Source of the DNA: Pontibacter anaerobius
GTDB taxonomy: Bacteria; Bacteroidota; Bacteroidia; Cytophagales; Hymenobacteraceae
DNA: 64,000 nucleotides
Assembly: GCF_026241195.1 (NCBI RefSeq)
Contig: NZ_JAPFQO010000002.1
Span: 124,001 to 188,000, forward strand
Reading direction: 5' to 3'
Both the position numbers and the translations under genes were made by a program. Positions 25,600-33,947 of this stretch are shown here, piece after piece; the first letter of the stretch is position 1, and each line of letters begins with the position of its first letter. Under the pieces are notes generated by a model. That model had not been told where the DNA came from and did no database searches. It worked only from the letters and a program-made list of their open reading frames with translations.

Positions 25600-26955
25600 T
25601 TATTCTTGGGGCTCTCCTTTTGCTATGGCTGCTGCCTCGGCACAAGTATAAAACACGGAGTCAGCCGCCTTCAGTTGCTGCAGTATTTTCTCCAATACCT
25701 CGCGCCAGCCTGGCTCTCCTTTTGGTACGGCGTACTCGTTGTATTTGGAGTAATTCTCGTTGTGCCACAGCAGCGTGAACAGGCCTTTGAATTTCTGGAT
25801 CTCCTGCAGCATAGGCTTTATTTTCTCCAGCGCCTCCTGCGGCTTTAGGTGCATAAAGTTCACGTCATACAGCGTGGCATCCATCAGCATCAGGGGCAGC
25901 TCTACAAACTTATGCGCCCTCCGGTTCTGGAAATCAAACGGGAAGAAGGGGTGGCAGTAAGAGTTCCGGAATCCGATGTGCTCCGAAAAACCCAGGGTGC
26001 TGTCATAGGCCAGGTTGCTTTGCTGCAGTACCTGGGGCGTTGTTTCTGGCTGGAAGCAGAGGTAGTGGAAGCGGTTGCCTTGTGCCTGCTGCGCCAGTTT
26101 GCTACGGTCCGACTTCAGCTGCACCAGGTCGTTGGCCGTACCGAAGCTGCCGTGCAGCGCCACTTCATGCCCACGGTCTGAGATCCTCTGCATTAGGTTT
26201 TGATACTTCAACTTTGTAAGGTCGTGGTCGGCGTTGGGATGGCCATTGTAACGTTGGTTGCTCGGCAGGAAAAAGAAGGTTGTTTTCGCGCCATACTTCT
26301 CAGCCGTGGCCATTACCTCGGGCAGGTTGTTCCAGGCGTCTCTGCCCACGGCTTTCTGCAGCAGCACCATGGTGAGGTCCAGCGCTTTGGCATGAAACAG
26401 GAGCTGCTTGCCGGCTACGCGCCAGGCGCTATGCAGGCGGTCTACATCGCAGGTGAGGCAGGTAGCCATGCCGTTGTTGCCCCAGTGGTCCTGCTGCAGA
26501 TTTATACCATGCACCCGTTCCATTACCTCACGCAGCATCTCGAAGTAATAGTTCACCACCGGTATGGTGATGAAGTTGTAACGGGCCTGCACACTGGCTT
26601 TGTAAGTATAGCGGTGGAAGCGGTCGCGCTCCGGGCCGTAGTACTCCTGCCAGCCGCTGAGCAGGTAAAAAGCTGAGGCAATGATGTCGTAGTTTATACT
26701 TGCGGAGCCGTCTGGGTAATACGTAATCAGTTCCCGCTCGTCATCCTCCTCAAAAAAGAAAGGCAGTTTTGCGCCGTTCCACTCTTTCCAGAAAACCTGT
26801 TGCGGTCGTGGCCGTTTCTTCTCGAAAAAGCTCCCGGTATACTTCTTTATGGTAATCTTGGCTGTTCCTGCTTCGCCGTAGGTAAAGGAAATATCTCTAG
26901 CTTTGGGGTAAAGGAGGTGGAAATGAAGTAGGGCGTAATCGTAAATGTAATTCAT
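25600..26955 (-). CDS. Polysaccharide deacetylase family protein with N-terminal extension
   Basis: 451 residues. The C-terminal two thirds form a NodB-like deacetylase barrel: TCDVDRL with the metal-binding Asp, GAKTTFFFLPSNQRY, and GHEVALHGS with a metal His. The first about 130 residues form an extra domain typical of Bacteroidota glycan loci. No signal peptide is seen, so cytoplasmic or peripheral action is likely. It could deacetylate a sugar of the glycan made by this cluster. It begins 6 bases after the preceding gene ends. Confidence 0.82.
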   Translation of the reverse strand: MNYIYDYALLHFHLLYPKARDISFTYGEAGTAKITIKKYTGSFFEKKRPRPQQVFWKEWNGAKLPFFFEEDDERELITYYPDGSASINYDIIASAFYLLSGWQEYYGPERDRFHRYTYKASVQARYNFITIPVVNYYFEMLREVMERVHGINLQQDHWGNNGMATCLTCDVDRLHSAWRVAGKQLLFHAKALDLTMVLLQKAVGRDAWNNLPEVMATAEKYGAKTTFFFLPSNQRYNGHPNADHDLTKLKYQNLMQRISDRGHEVALHGSFGTANDLVQLKSDRSKLAQQAQGNRFHYLCFQPETTPQVLQQSNLAYDSTLGFSEHIGFRNSYCHPFFPFDFQNRRAHKFVELPLMLMDATLYDVNFMHLKPQEALEKIKPMLQEIQKFKGLFTLLWHNENYSKYNEYAVPKGEPGWREVLEKILQQLKAADSVFYTCAEAAAIAKGEPQE

Positions 26956-26961
26956 ATGGTA

Positions 26962-28236
26962 TTATAGCAGGAAACGCCGGATGTACTCTAAAGCGAGAAT
27001 GCCGCTTTGGCCATCATGTTGTGTACCTACGGTTGCGTTATAGTAGCTTGCTCTACTGTAAACGCTGGGTTTATGCGCAATATTCTCTCTAAGTAGAAAT
27101 ATTAACTCATCCGGTCCTGAGGCAGCCTCTATAAGCCCATTTTGTACAAAACCGTAATAATCCTCCAGCTTATGCTTTGGATTAAAATCGTAGAAGATCG
27201 ACCAAACATTAAGCAGCACCGCCTCCAGGTGAATGCCGGAATTGCCGCTGATCTGCACATCGATCTGGCGCAGGTAATCGAACGTGGGTATGCTGCGGCT
27301 GTCGGAGAGGGTTACGTTCGGGCTTATACTTGTGAAGAGTCCAAAATTACGGGTGTCGCGCGGATGGGGCCTAAGGATGATCAGGAGTTCCTGAAAAGAA
27401 GCTGTGAGTTGCCTTACCAACTTCTCTACCTCCTTTAAGTCATCCATCAAATTACAGCCTATGCCAATGGTCAGGATAGTTTGGTTCTTGTTGCGGAAAG
27501 GAACGTATGCATCTGCTTTGGGCATGCCGATCAGCTCCACCTGCCCCGTCACAGAACCGCACATTTTATACTTGTCCAGCGCATCCTGACCCTCCAGCAG
27601 AATCAGGTCATACTCCAGCGGCGGAAACATAGGGCTAACACTCGCATGCTGAATGTAGATTGTTTTGATGCCCATACTTTTTGCCGCCAACAACATGGCA
27701 CGAGCATCGGGGTTGTGGTCGTTGGCAAACACAATGGCCGCTGGTTTATACTTTTGCAGCTTACGCAGGTATACTTCATAAAAGCCTACGGCATCAAAAA
27801 GCACATCTGTAAAACGCAGGGTGCTTTCTTTTTTATACTTCAGAAATTCAAAGTATAGGGGAGGAAACTTGTGGTAGTATAAAATTTTTCGCCGCAGCGA
27901 AATACGTTCCACCTTCTTATTATATTTCCCAATCGCTTTGCTTTGCCCGGCTACGAAAACAGCTCCTTCAAGACCTTCCTGGATAAATTTTAAACTATCG
28001 TAGTTATTCTGGCTTACCACATACAGCCATACTTTGCCCTGCAGCTTTTCTCCATTCTCCACTGAATGAAAGAGGTTGCCAAAGAGTCGCACCAAAGTAT
28101 AGCCAAGCATTTTACCCAAACGCATCAGCGGATTTTGGGGCGATACGGCATTTTTTGCGCTCTCGGGCAGTTGTAGAAATGCCTCCGAAAAGTGCAGGTA
28201 AAGGATGTTGCTATAGAGGGCATACCATTTACGCAT
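26962..28236 (-). CDS. Putative GT-B-fold transferase of the glycan cluster
   Basis: 424 residues, not firmly recognised. The C-terminal half has an IILRPHPRDTRNF segment and ISGNSGIHLEAVLLNV, a pattern of GT-B-fold enzymes such as CDP-glycerol glycerophosphotransferases, polysialyltransferases and the 2-epimerase-like families; the middle has IYIQHASVSPMFPP. Position directly after pseI suggests transfer of pseudaminic acid or assembly of its carrier, but this is inference. Seven AAGTATA/TATACTT heptamers lie in this gene, the densest run in the window. Confidence 0.65.
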   Translation of the reverse strand: MRKWYALYSNILYLHFSEAFLQLPESAKNAVSPQNPLMRLGKMLGYTLVRLFGNLFHSVENGEKLQGKVWLYVVSQNNYDSLKFIQEGLEGAVFVAGQSKAIGKYNKKVERISLRRKILYYHKFPPLYFEFLKYKKESTLRFTDVLFDAVGFYEVYLRKLQKYKPAAIVFANDHNPDARAMLLAAKSMGIKTIYIQHASVSPMFPPLEYDLILLEGQDALDKYKMCGSVTGQVELIGMPKADAYVPFRNKNQTILTIGIGCNLMDDLKEVEKLVRQLTASFQELLIILRPHPRDTRNFGLFTSISPNVTLSDSRSIPTFDYLRQIDVQISGNSGIHLEAVLLNVWSIFYDFNPKHKLEDYYGFVQNGLIEAASGPDELIFLLRENIAHKPSVYSRASYYNATVGTQHDGQSGILALEYIRRFLL

Positions 28237-28238
28237 GT

Positions 28239-29282
28239 TTACACGAGGCTCCAGTTAAGCGGTGTTCCGGCCTTGATGTCCTGTTTGGCCGTTTTGCCCA
28301 GCAGCGCATCGTAGTGCTTTGGCGCCAGGCCCAGCCCCGGGCGGATGACGCGGATGTTCTCCTTCGTCAGCGGCTCGCCTGCCTTGATGTCCCTTGCCGC
28401 GTACACCGAGCGCTTGAAGAGGCGGCTCTTCTCCTCGGCGCGCTGCACGCCGTACTGCACCCTGCCCATCGCCAGCCAGGCCCTTTCCGACTCCACCACC
28501 AGCGTGTGCAGCTCCCCGGGCTCCAGGGAGAAGGCGGAGTCCACGCCGCCGTCTGCTCTATTGAGGGTGAAGTGCTTCTCGATGACCGTTGCGCCCAGGG
28601 CCACGGCGGCCACGGCGGCGCCCACCCCCATGGTGTGGTCCGAGAGGCCCACCTGCACCCCGTAGAGTTCGCGCAAGTGCGGGATGGTGCGCAGGTTGGT
28701 GTTCTGCGGCGTGGCCGGGTAGGTAGAGGTGCACTTGAGCAGGATAAGCTCCTTGCAGCCCGCCTCCATTAGCACCTGCACCGCCTCGGCCACCTCCTGC
28801 ACGGTGGCCGCGCCGGTGCTCATTATCACGGGCTTGCCCGTGGCGGCCACCCTGCGCAGCAGCGGGTGATCGGTGTTCTCGAAGGAGGCGATCTTGTAGA
28901 CCGGTGCCCCTAGCTCCTCCAGAAAGTCCACCGCCGTCTCGTCGAAGGGGGAGGAGAAGGCGAGCATGCCGCGCTCCCTGGCCCGCTCGAAAATCGGCTG
29001 GTGCCACTCCCAGGGCGTGTAGGCCTCCTTGTAGAGGTCGTAGAGCTCGCGGCCCTTCCAGAGCGATCCCTCGTCCTCGATGGTCAGCGCCCCGGGCAGG
29101 GTCATGGTGTCGGCGGTGTAGGTCTGCAGCTTGATGGCGTCTGCGCCGGCATCGGCGGCGGCGTCCACGATAGCCAGGGCCCGCTCCAGCGACTGGTTGT
29201 GGTTGCCCGACATCTCGGCTATGATGAAGGGTCTGTGGTTTGGGCCGACCATACGGCCGGCGATGTTGATATCTTGAATCAT
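28239..29282 (-). CDS. pseI: Pseudaminic acid synthase
   Basis: Condenses 2,4-diacetamido-2,4,6-trideoxy-L-altrose with phosphoenolpyruvate to pseudaminic acid. 347 residues: NeuB-type barrel (IIAEMSGNHNQSLERAL, MSTGAATVQEV, STYPATPQNTNL, GLSDHTMGVGAAVAAVALGA, EKHFTLNRADGGVDSAFS) and a C-terminal antifreeze-like SAF domain. The NRADGG(V)DSAFS motif is more typical of PseI than of NeuB. The gene is clearly GC-richer than its neighbours (one 60-base line at 28441 has 42 G/C) and contains no AAGTATA heptamer. Confidence 0.94.
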   Translation of the reverse strand: MIQDINIAGRMVGPNHRPFIIAEMSGNHNQSLERALAIVDAAADAGADAIKLQTYTADTMTLPGALTIEDEGSLWKGRELYDLYKEAYTPWEWHQPIFERARERGMLAFSSPFDETAVDFLEELGAPVYKIASFENTDHPLLRRVAATGKPVIMSTGAATVQEVAEAVQVLMEAGCKELILLKCTSTYPATPQNTNLRTIPHLRELYGVQVGLSDHTMGVGAAVAAVALGATVIEKHFTLNRADGGVDSAFSLEPGELHTLVVESERAWLAMGRVQYGVQRAEEKSRLFKRSVYAARDIKAGEPLTKENIRVIRPGLGLAPKHYDALLGKTAKQDIKAGTPLNWSLV

Positions 29283-29295
29283 GCTTTTCTTCTGT

Positions 29296-30807
29296 TTATG
29301 CGTTACTGTTTGTGCCGATCTCCAGCACGAAGCGGTGGGCCTGCGGGTGCTCCGGGTCCGGGTCTCCGTAGGTAAAACCGGCCTTCTCGAAAGCCCGCAC
29401 GGAGGCGATGTTCTCTTGCTGCACCAGCCCCTCTATCAGGTTCACCTCCGGATGGTCCTGCAGCAGTTTAGCTATCCCCTTCAGCAGCACCACGTGCCCG
29501 AGCCCCTGGCCGCGGAACTCCTTTGCGATCAGGTAGCCGATGGTAGCCATGCCCCCTGAGAGAGTAAAGCGTATCTGCGCTGTCGGCTCCCCGGCTGCTT
29601 CCGCTAGGTAGATGGGCGTGCTCTCGTCCCTTAGCCGTGCGCCGAACCACGCCTGGTGGTTTGCCAGGGGTATGAGCTCCGGGTTGAAGGAGTGCCGCCG
29701 CACCTCCGGGTCGTTGTTCCAGTCGTAGACCAGCATCATGTCGCCGGCCGTTGCCTTCCTTAGCGTGAGGCTGGCGGAGAGGCTGAGCCTGCGGAACTCC
29801 TCCCGTAGCCGCTCGTCGCTTTTTCCGTCGAAATACTGCCGCTGAACCTGTAACTGCTTGCTAAACGCCCCCTCTACACTTGCAGGGTTTATACTTTGTA
29901 GCTGCTTATACTTTTGTGCGACTCCCTTTCCGGTTAAAAAGCTGTAGAGCCCTTCCTGGTTATCGGCCGTCTGCAGCACGTAGAGCAAACCGCCCACGGC
30001 GGCGTACTCGTAGGCCACGCCGCTGGCCGAGGTGACGGCCACGGCGCAGGACTGCATCAGGTGGCGCATCTGCTCATCGCTCAGGTTGCGGTGCAGGTTT
30101 ATACTTGGATATCCAACTAACCACCCCTCCAACTCGGGCAGGTGCCGGTAAGCTGCGCCCACCACAATCTCAACGGTTGCCACGGCTTGCAGCTGGCTGA
30201 GCTCCTGTGCCAGCCGCAGGGTGTGGTTCTCCGGGTCAGCCCCGCCCAGGTTCAGCAGCAGGCGCAGCCCGCCATCCGGCAGCTTCCGTTCCGCTTTGGC
30301 GGCCTCCAGGAAGGGGGGGCGCAGCAGCGCGTACTCCGGGCCCAGCAGCAGCCGGGTATAAGGCGCTGTTTTATACCTATCTTTCACTACGCCACCCGCA
30401 AAGTTAATCACAGCATCCGCCACGAAGGGGTAGGCTTGAATGTCGTCGATGCAGACCAGCGCGCAGCCATGGTTCTTTATGATCTGCTGATAGGATTTGT
30501 CGAAGCGATAGCCGTCGAGCACCACCACGTCCGTAGGCCGCAGTACCTGCTCCGCCAGGTAAGCCGCTTCTCTCTCTGCAACATCTTGCACAGGCAGTAA
30601 GACTACCGCTGTGCACACCTGGCACAGCTGCTTCTCCAAGGACTCCTCCGGCTGCTGGATGGCAAACACGCAGGAGAACTCCCCCTGAAGCATCTGCGCC
30701 AGGGCCATCGAGCGCACCACGTGCCCCAGCCCGATGCGGCTGTTGCCGTCGGCGCGGAAGACGACGCGCGGTCCCTTTTGGTTTATGTCTTTGCCTGTCT
30801 CAGCCAA
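29296..30807 (-). CDS. pseG: Fused PseG hydrolase and PseH-like N-acetyltransferase
   Basis: 503 residues with two domains. Residues about 10-320 are PseG, UDP-2,4-diacetamido-2,4,6-trideoxy-altropyranose hydrolase: FRADGNSRIGLGHVVRSMAL with the catalytic His, LLNLGGADPENHT and SASGVAYEYAAVGG. Residues about 335-500 are a GNAT acetyltransferase (VYDWNNDPEVRRHSFNPE, GYLIAKEFRGQGLGHVVL), matching PseH, the 4-amino acetylation step before PseG. The frame is open to 30933 without ATG/GTG near the conserved start; TTG at 30807 overlaps the pseF stop by 8 bases and is the likely start. The upstream 42 codons are an antisense-like artefact of pseF. Confidence 0.88.
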   Translation of the reverse strand: MAETGKDINQKGPRVVFRADGNSRIGLGHVVRSMALAQMLQGEFSCVFAIQQPEESLEKQLCQVCTAVVLLPVQDVAEREAAYLAEQVLRPTDVVVLDGYRFDKSYQQIIKNHGCALVCIDDIQAYPFVADAVINFAGGVVKDRYKTAPYTRLLLGPEYALLRPPFLEAAKAERKLPDGGLRLLLNLGGADPENHTLRLAQELSQLQAVATVEIVVGAAYRHLPELEGWLVGYPSINLHRNLSDEQMRHLMQSCAVAVTSASGVAYEYAAVGGLLYVLQTADNQEGLYSFLTGKGVAQKYKQLQSINPASVEGAFSKQLQVQRQYFDGKSDERLREEFRRLSLSASLTLRKATAGDMMLVYDWNNDPEVRRHSFNPELIPLANHQAWFGARLRDESTPIYLAEAAGEPTAQIRFTLSGGMATIGYLIAKEFRGQGLGHVVLLKGIAKLLQDHPEVNLIEGLVQQENIASVRAFEKAGFTYGDPDPEHPQAHRFVLEIGTNSNA

Positions 30808-31492
30808 TTCCGTGCAGCAATTTATACTTGAGCTCTGCCAGCCTCCAGTCTGTCTCGGTGTCGATGTCCTGCGCCTCGAGGTCAGAGAGCTCCACCACGC
30901 CGCTGTTCCCGGTGAACAGCCTCCCGCTCTCATGGAACCTGTCCACCCACAGCCAGTAGAACTGCCCGGCGTCGTGGAAGGAGGCGGGGAGGTCCTGCGA
31001 GCGGCTGTTGAGGTGTTCGGGCCAGTTCATCAGGGCTCTGCCGCCCTCCACTTTGAGGCTGCGCCAGATCGGGTAGGAGTAGCGCAGCACCGGGAAGACG
31101 GTGTCAAATCCCCCTTCCGTAAGCTTTGTGAAGGCTTCCCGCAGTACCTTGGCTGTTACGAAGGGGGCCGTGGGGTAGAGGCAGCAGGCGCAGTCGAAGT
31201 GCTTTCCTTCCTCTGCATACTTCCCCAGCACCTCCTCCAGCACCTGCGCCGTGGTGGCGAAGTCATCGGATGCCTCCGTACTCCTCAAAAAGGGTACCAC
31301 GGCACCGTAACCTTGGCTCACCTCCGCTATCTCAGAGTCATCTGTGGAGACCGTGACCTCCTCGAAAAGCCCTGAGTTTAGGGCCGCCTCGATGGTGTAG
31401 GCGATGATGGGTTTGCCCAGGAAGTCCTTTATGTTCTTACGGGGGATGCGCTTGCTGCCCCCGCGGGCCGGTATGATGGCCAGGCTACGCAC
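30800..31492 (-). CDS. pseF: Pseudaminic acid cytidylyltransferase
   Basis: Activates pseudaminic acid with CTP to CMP-pseudaminic acid. 230 residues, with the CMP-sugar nucleotidyltransferase signature IIPARGGSKRIPRKNIKDFL at residues 6-25, TVSTDDSEIAEV, and YPTAPFVTAKVL. Overlaps the pseC stop by 8 bases upstream and the pseG start downstream, which indicates coupling. NeuA-type CMP-sialate synthases are relatives, but the cluster context fixes the PseF assignment. Confidence 0.94.
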   Translation of the reverse strand: MRSLAIIPARGGSKRIPRKNIKDFLGKPIIAYTIEAALNSGLFEEVTVSTDDSEIAEVSQGYGAVVPFLRSTEASDDFATTAQVLEEVLGKYAEEGKHFDCACCLYPTAPFVTAKVLREAFTKLTEGGFDTVFPVLRYSYPIWRSLKVEGGRALMNWPEHLNSRSQDLPASFHDAGQFYWLWVDRFHESGRLFTGNSGVVELSDLEAQDIDTETDWRLAELKYKLLHGIG

Positions 31493-32684
31493 ACACGAAC
31501 TCCTTCACTCTCTCAATCACAAATTCCTGCTCCTCCTGTGAGAGCGATGGGTACATCGGCAGGCTCAGGCACTCACTGTAGTAGTGCTCGGCCGCCGGGA
31601 AGTCTCCCTTGCTGTAACCCAGGCTGCGATAGTAGGGCATGGTGTGGGCGGGGATGTAGTGCACCTGGGCGAAGATGTTGTGCTGGCGCAGGTAATCGTA
31701 CAACCCCTTGCGGTCCTCCACGCGGATGACGTAAAGGTGGTAGGCATGTCCGGTCTCCCCGTCGTGCGTTGCCGCCGCCGTGGTCGTCAGCGTCTCGATG
31801 CCCTGCAGGCCGGCGAAGGCATGGTCGTATACCTTGGCGATGCCCCTGCGCCGGGCAAGGCCCGCGTCGGCCCGCTGCAACTGAGAGAGGCCCAACGCGC
31901 AGAGCATGTCGGGTATTCTATAGTTGTAGCCTAGCTCCTGCATCTCCATGTACCAGCCGCCGTGGTTCTCCTCCATCAATTCCGGGTCGCGGGTGATGCC
32001 GTGGGTGCGGTAGAGCAGCAGCTTCCTATACAGATCCTCGTCGTTGGTGGTCACCATGCCGCCCTCGCCGGTTGCGATGTGCTTGACGGGGTGGAACGAG
32101 AAGATGGCCAGGTCGGCGTACTTGCCGTTGCCGCAGTGCTGCTTCTCGCCCTGGCTGTCGAAGAAGTAGCCGCCGGGCGAGTGGGCCGCGTCCTCCACAA
32201 CCCACAGGCCGTGCGCGTCGGCCAGTTTCCGAAACTCCTCCAGGTTCACCGGGTTGCCGGCGAAGTCCACGGGGATGATGCCGGCATAGTAACCTTTTGG
32301 TTTGGCCTCGATCATGGCCCGCACCTTGTTTATGTCCAGCAGGGCCGTATTAGGGTCGGTGTCGGCGAACGCCACCTCACCGCCGCAGTAGCGCACGCAG
32401 TTGGCCGAGGCCACGAAGGTGATGGGGGTGGTGATCACCCGCGACTCCTCGTTCACCCCCAGGGCCATCGCGCACAGGTGCAGGGCGGCTGTGCCGTTGG
32501 CGCAGGCCAGGGCGTACCTGGCGCCCACGTACTCGGCAAAGGCCTCCTCAAACTCGGCCACCTTCGGCCCCTGCGTCAGGAAGTCCGAGGTCAGGGTCTC
32601 CACCACCGCCTGGATGTCGTCCTCGGTGATGTGCTGGCGGCCGTAGGGAATAGGTTTTATACTTTTATTTTTAGCTTCTGACAA
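31485..32684 (-). CDS. pseC: UDP-4-amino-4,6-dideoxy-N-acetyl-beta-L-altrosamine transaminase
   Basis: PLP aminotransferase of the second pseudaminic step. 399 residues. Lysine in FSFHPVKHIATGEGGM forms the PLP link; IPYGRQHITEDDIQAV at the start and VEDAAHSPGGYF are typical for PseC. Overlaps pseF by 8 bases. GC-rich and free of AAGTATA except for one copy in its first codons (32657), which fits a different origin from the flanking genes. Confidence 0.94.
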   Translation of the reverse strand: MSEAKNKSIKPIPYGRQHITEDDIQAVVETLTSDFLTQGPKVAEFEEAFAEYVGARYALACANGTAALHLCAMALGVNEESRVITTPITFVASANCVRYCGGEVAFADTDPNTALLDINKVRAMIEAKPKGYYAGIIPVDFAGNPVNLEEFRKLADAHGLWVVEDAAHSPGGYFFDSQGEKQHCGNGKYADLAIFSFHPVKHIATGEGGMVTTNDEDLYRKLLLYRTHGITRDPELMEENHGGWYMEMQELGYNYRIPDMLCALGLSQLQRADAGLARRRGIAKVYDHAFAGLQGIETLTTTAAATHDGETGHAYHLYVIRVEDRKGLYDYLRQHNIFAQVHYIPAHTMPYYRSLGYSKGDFPAAEHYYSECLSLPMYPSLSQEEQEFVIERVKEFVCA

Positions 32685-32767
32685 AGGTGTTAGAAAGTTA
32701 GCGGGTTAAAAATCAGAGAGTGGAACATCCTACGCTTTCGCCCTAAACCAGGGAGGTGTTAAGGATA

Positions 32768-33787
32768 CTATACTTCAAAACTCGGGTCAACGTGCTGGCG
32801 AATCTGCTCGCGCAGTTGCTCTACGCTTAGCCAATCGGTATTGGTGCCGGAGTTATACTTAAATCCCAATTCTGTCATTTTTCCTTTATGCGCCTCCAGG
32901 AACTTATCAGTGCTCCAAACCGGGGTTGACGGAAGTATCACATAATATTTGTCCAACTCCACTGTGTTCAGGGAGTCTGTTTCCGTGATCATCTCCTCGT
33001 GCAGCTTTTCGCCCGGACGAATGCCTACGATTTCCTGCTCACAGTTAGGTCCGATGGCCTCAGCAACATCAGTAATACGGTAAGATGGGATTTTAGGGAC
33101 GAAGATCTCGCCGCCCCAATGATGCTCCAGCGCATGAAACACCAGTTCCACACCTTCTTCCAGTGAAATGTTAAAACGGGTCATGTCCGGGTGGGTGATT
33201 GGGAGTACCCCATCAGCACGTTTCTTCATGAAAAATGGCACTACTGAGCCCCTGGAGCCGATTACATTGCCATAACGCACTACGGAAAATCGGATGTCGC
33301 GCTTACCGCGCATGTTGTTGGCAGCCACAAAAAGCTTGTCGGAACAAAGCTTGGTGGCACCGTAAAGGTTAATGGGTGCGGCAGCCTTGTCTGTGGAGAG
33401 TGCCACCACATCCTTCACGCCACAATCCAGTGCTGCGTTTATTACATTCTCGGCTCCCAGCACGTTGGTCTTGATGCACTCCATCGGGTTATACTCGGCG
33501 GCCGGCACCTGCTTTAGCGCTGCGGCGTGCACTATGATATCGATACCCTCACAGGCGCGTTTGAAGCGTTCCCCATCACGCACATCACCAATAAAATAAC
33601 GGATGGAGTTATACTTGCTGTGCGGGAAAACCTGTGACATTTCGAACTGCTTTAGCTCGTCGCGGGAGTAAATCACCACTCGTTTCACGTTCGGGAAGCG
33701 GGCGTACACCATCTCCACGAATTTCTTGCCGAACGAGCCCGTGCCACCCGTTACCAATATTGCCTTGTTATTAAGGTCTAATGCCAT
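32768..33787 (-). CDS. pseB: UDP-N-acetylglucosamine 4,6-dehydratase (inverting)
   Basis: First pseudaminic enzyme: dehydration and C5 inversion of UDP-GlcNAc. 339 residues, extended SDR fold: TGGTGSFGKKFVEM, YSRDELKQFEM, the LSTDKAAAPINLYGATK stretch containing the Asp-Lys-Tyr catalytic set, and SVVRYGNVIGSRGSVVPFF. First gene of the run, 83 bases upstream of pseC, with four heptamers in and around it, unlike pseC and pseI. The family also includes FlaA1/CapE-type enzymes, but the neighbours settle the call. Confidence 0.95.
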   Translation of the reverse strand: MALDLNNKAILVTGGTGSFGKKFVEMVYARFPNVKRVVIYSRDELKQFEMSQVFPHSKYNSIRYFIGDVRDGERFKRACEGIDIIVHAAALKQVPAAEYNPMECIKTNVLGAENVINAALDCGVKDVVALSTDKAAAPINLYGATKLCSDKLFVAANNMRGKRDIRFSVVRYGNVIGSRGSVVPFFMKKRADGVLPITHPDMTRFNISLEEGVELVFHALEHHWGGEIFVPKIPSYRITDVAEAIGPNCEQEIVGIRPGEKLHEEMITETDSLNTVELDKYYVILPSTPVWSTDKFLEAHKGKMTELGFKYNSGTNTDWLSVEQLREQIRQHVDPSFEV

Positions 33788-33896
33788 GCTGCGTTTTTGC
33801 TTTATACTTTGGGTGCAAGATGGTCACCCAATTATGCTGCAAGATACTTATTTTAACGGAAGGGTGCACGGCTGGTTTGTTTCGATTTTTAACATT

Positions 33897-33933
33897 AAAA
33901 GAAGGCAGCTTGATGGGATGGCTGCCTTCTTTT
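33897..33933 (-). terminator. Terminator after the acyl-CoA synthetase gene
   Basis: Perfect 13-base stem (33897-33909 with 33921-33933), 11-base loop, A/T-rich outer ends. It separates the synthetase from pseB. Confidence 0.85.
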
Positions 33934-33947
33934 AATCTGGATTATAC

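Noticed and set aside
28558..29007. Long antisense and alternative frames in the GC-rich pse genes
   Set aside because: High GC opens shadow frames; the pse frames carry the conserved motifs.
30808..30933. 42-codon N-terminal extension of PseG-PseH
   Set aside because: It overlaps the conserved end of pseF in another frame and has no similarity to PseG; TTG 30807 is a better start.
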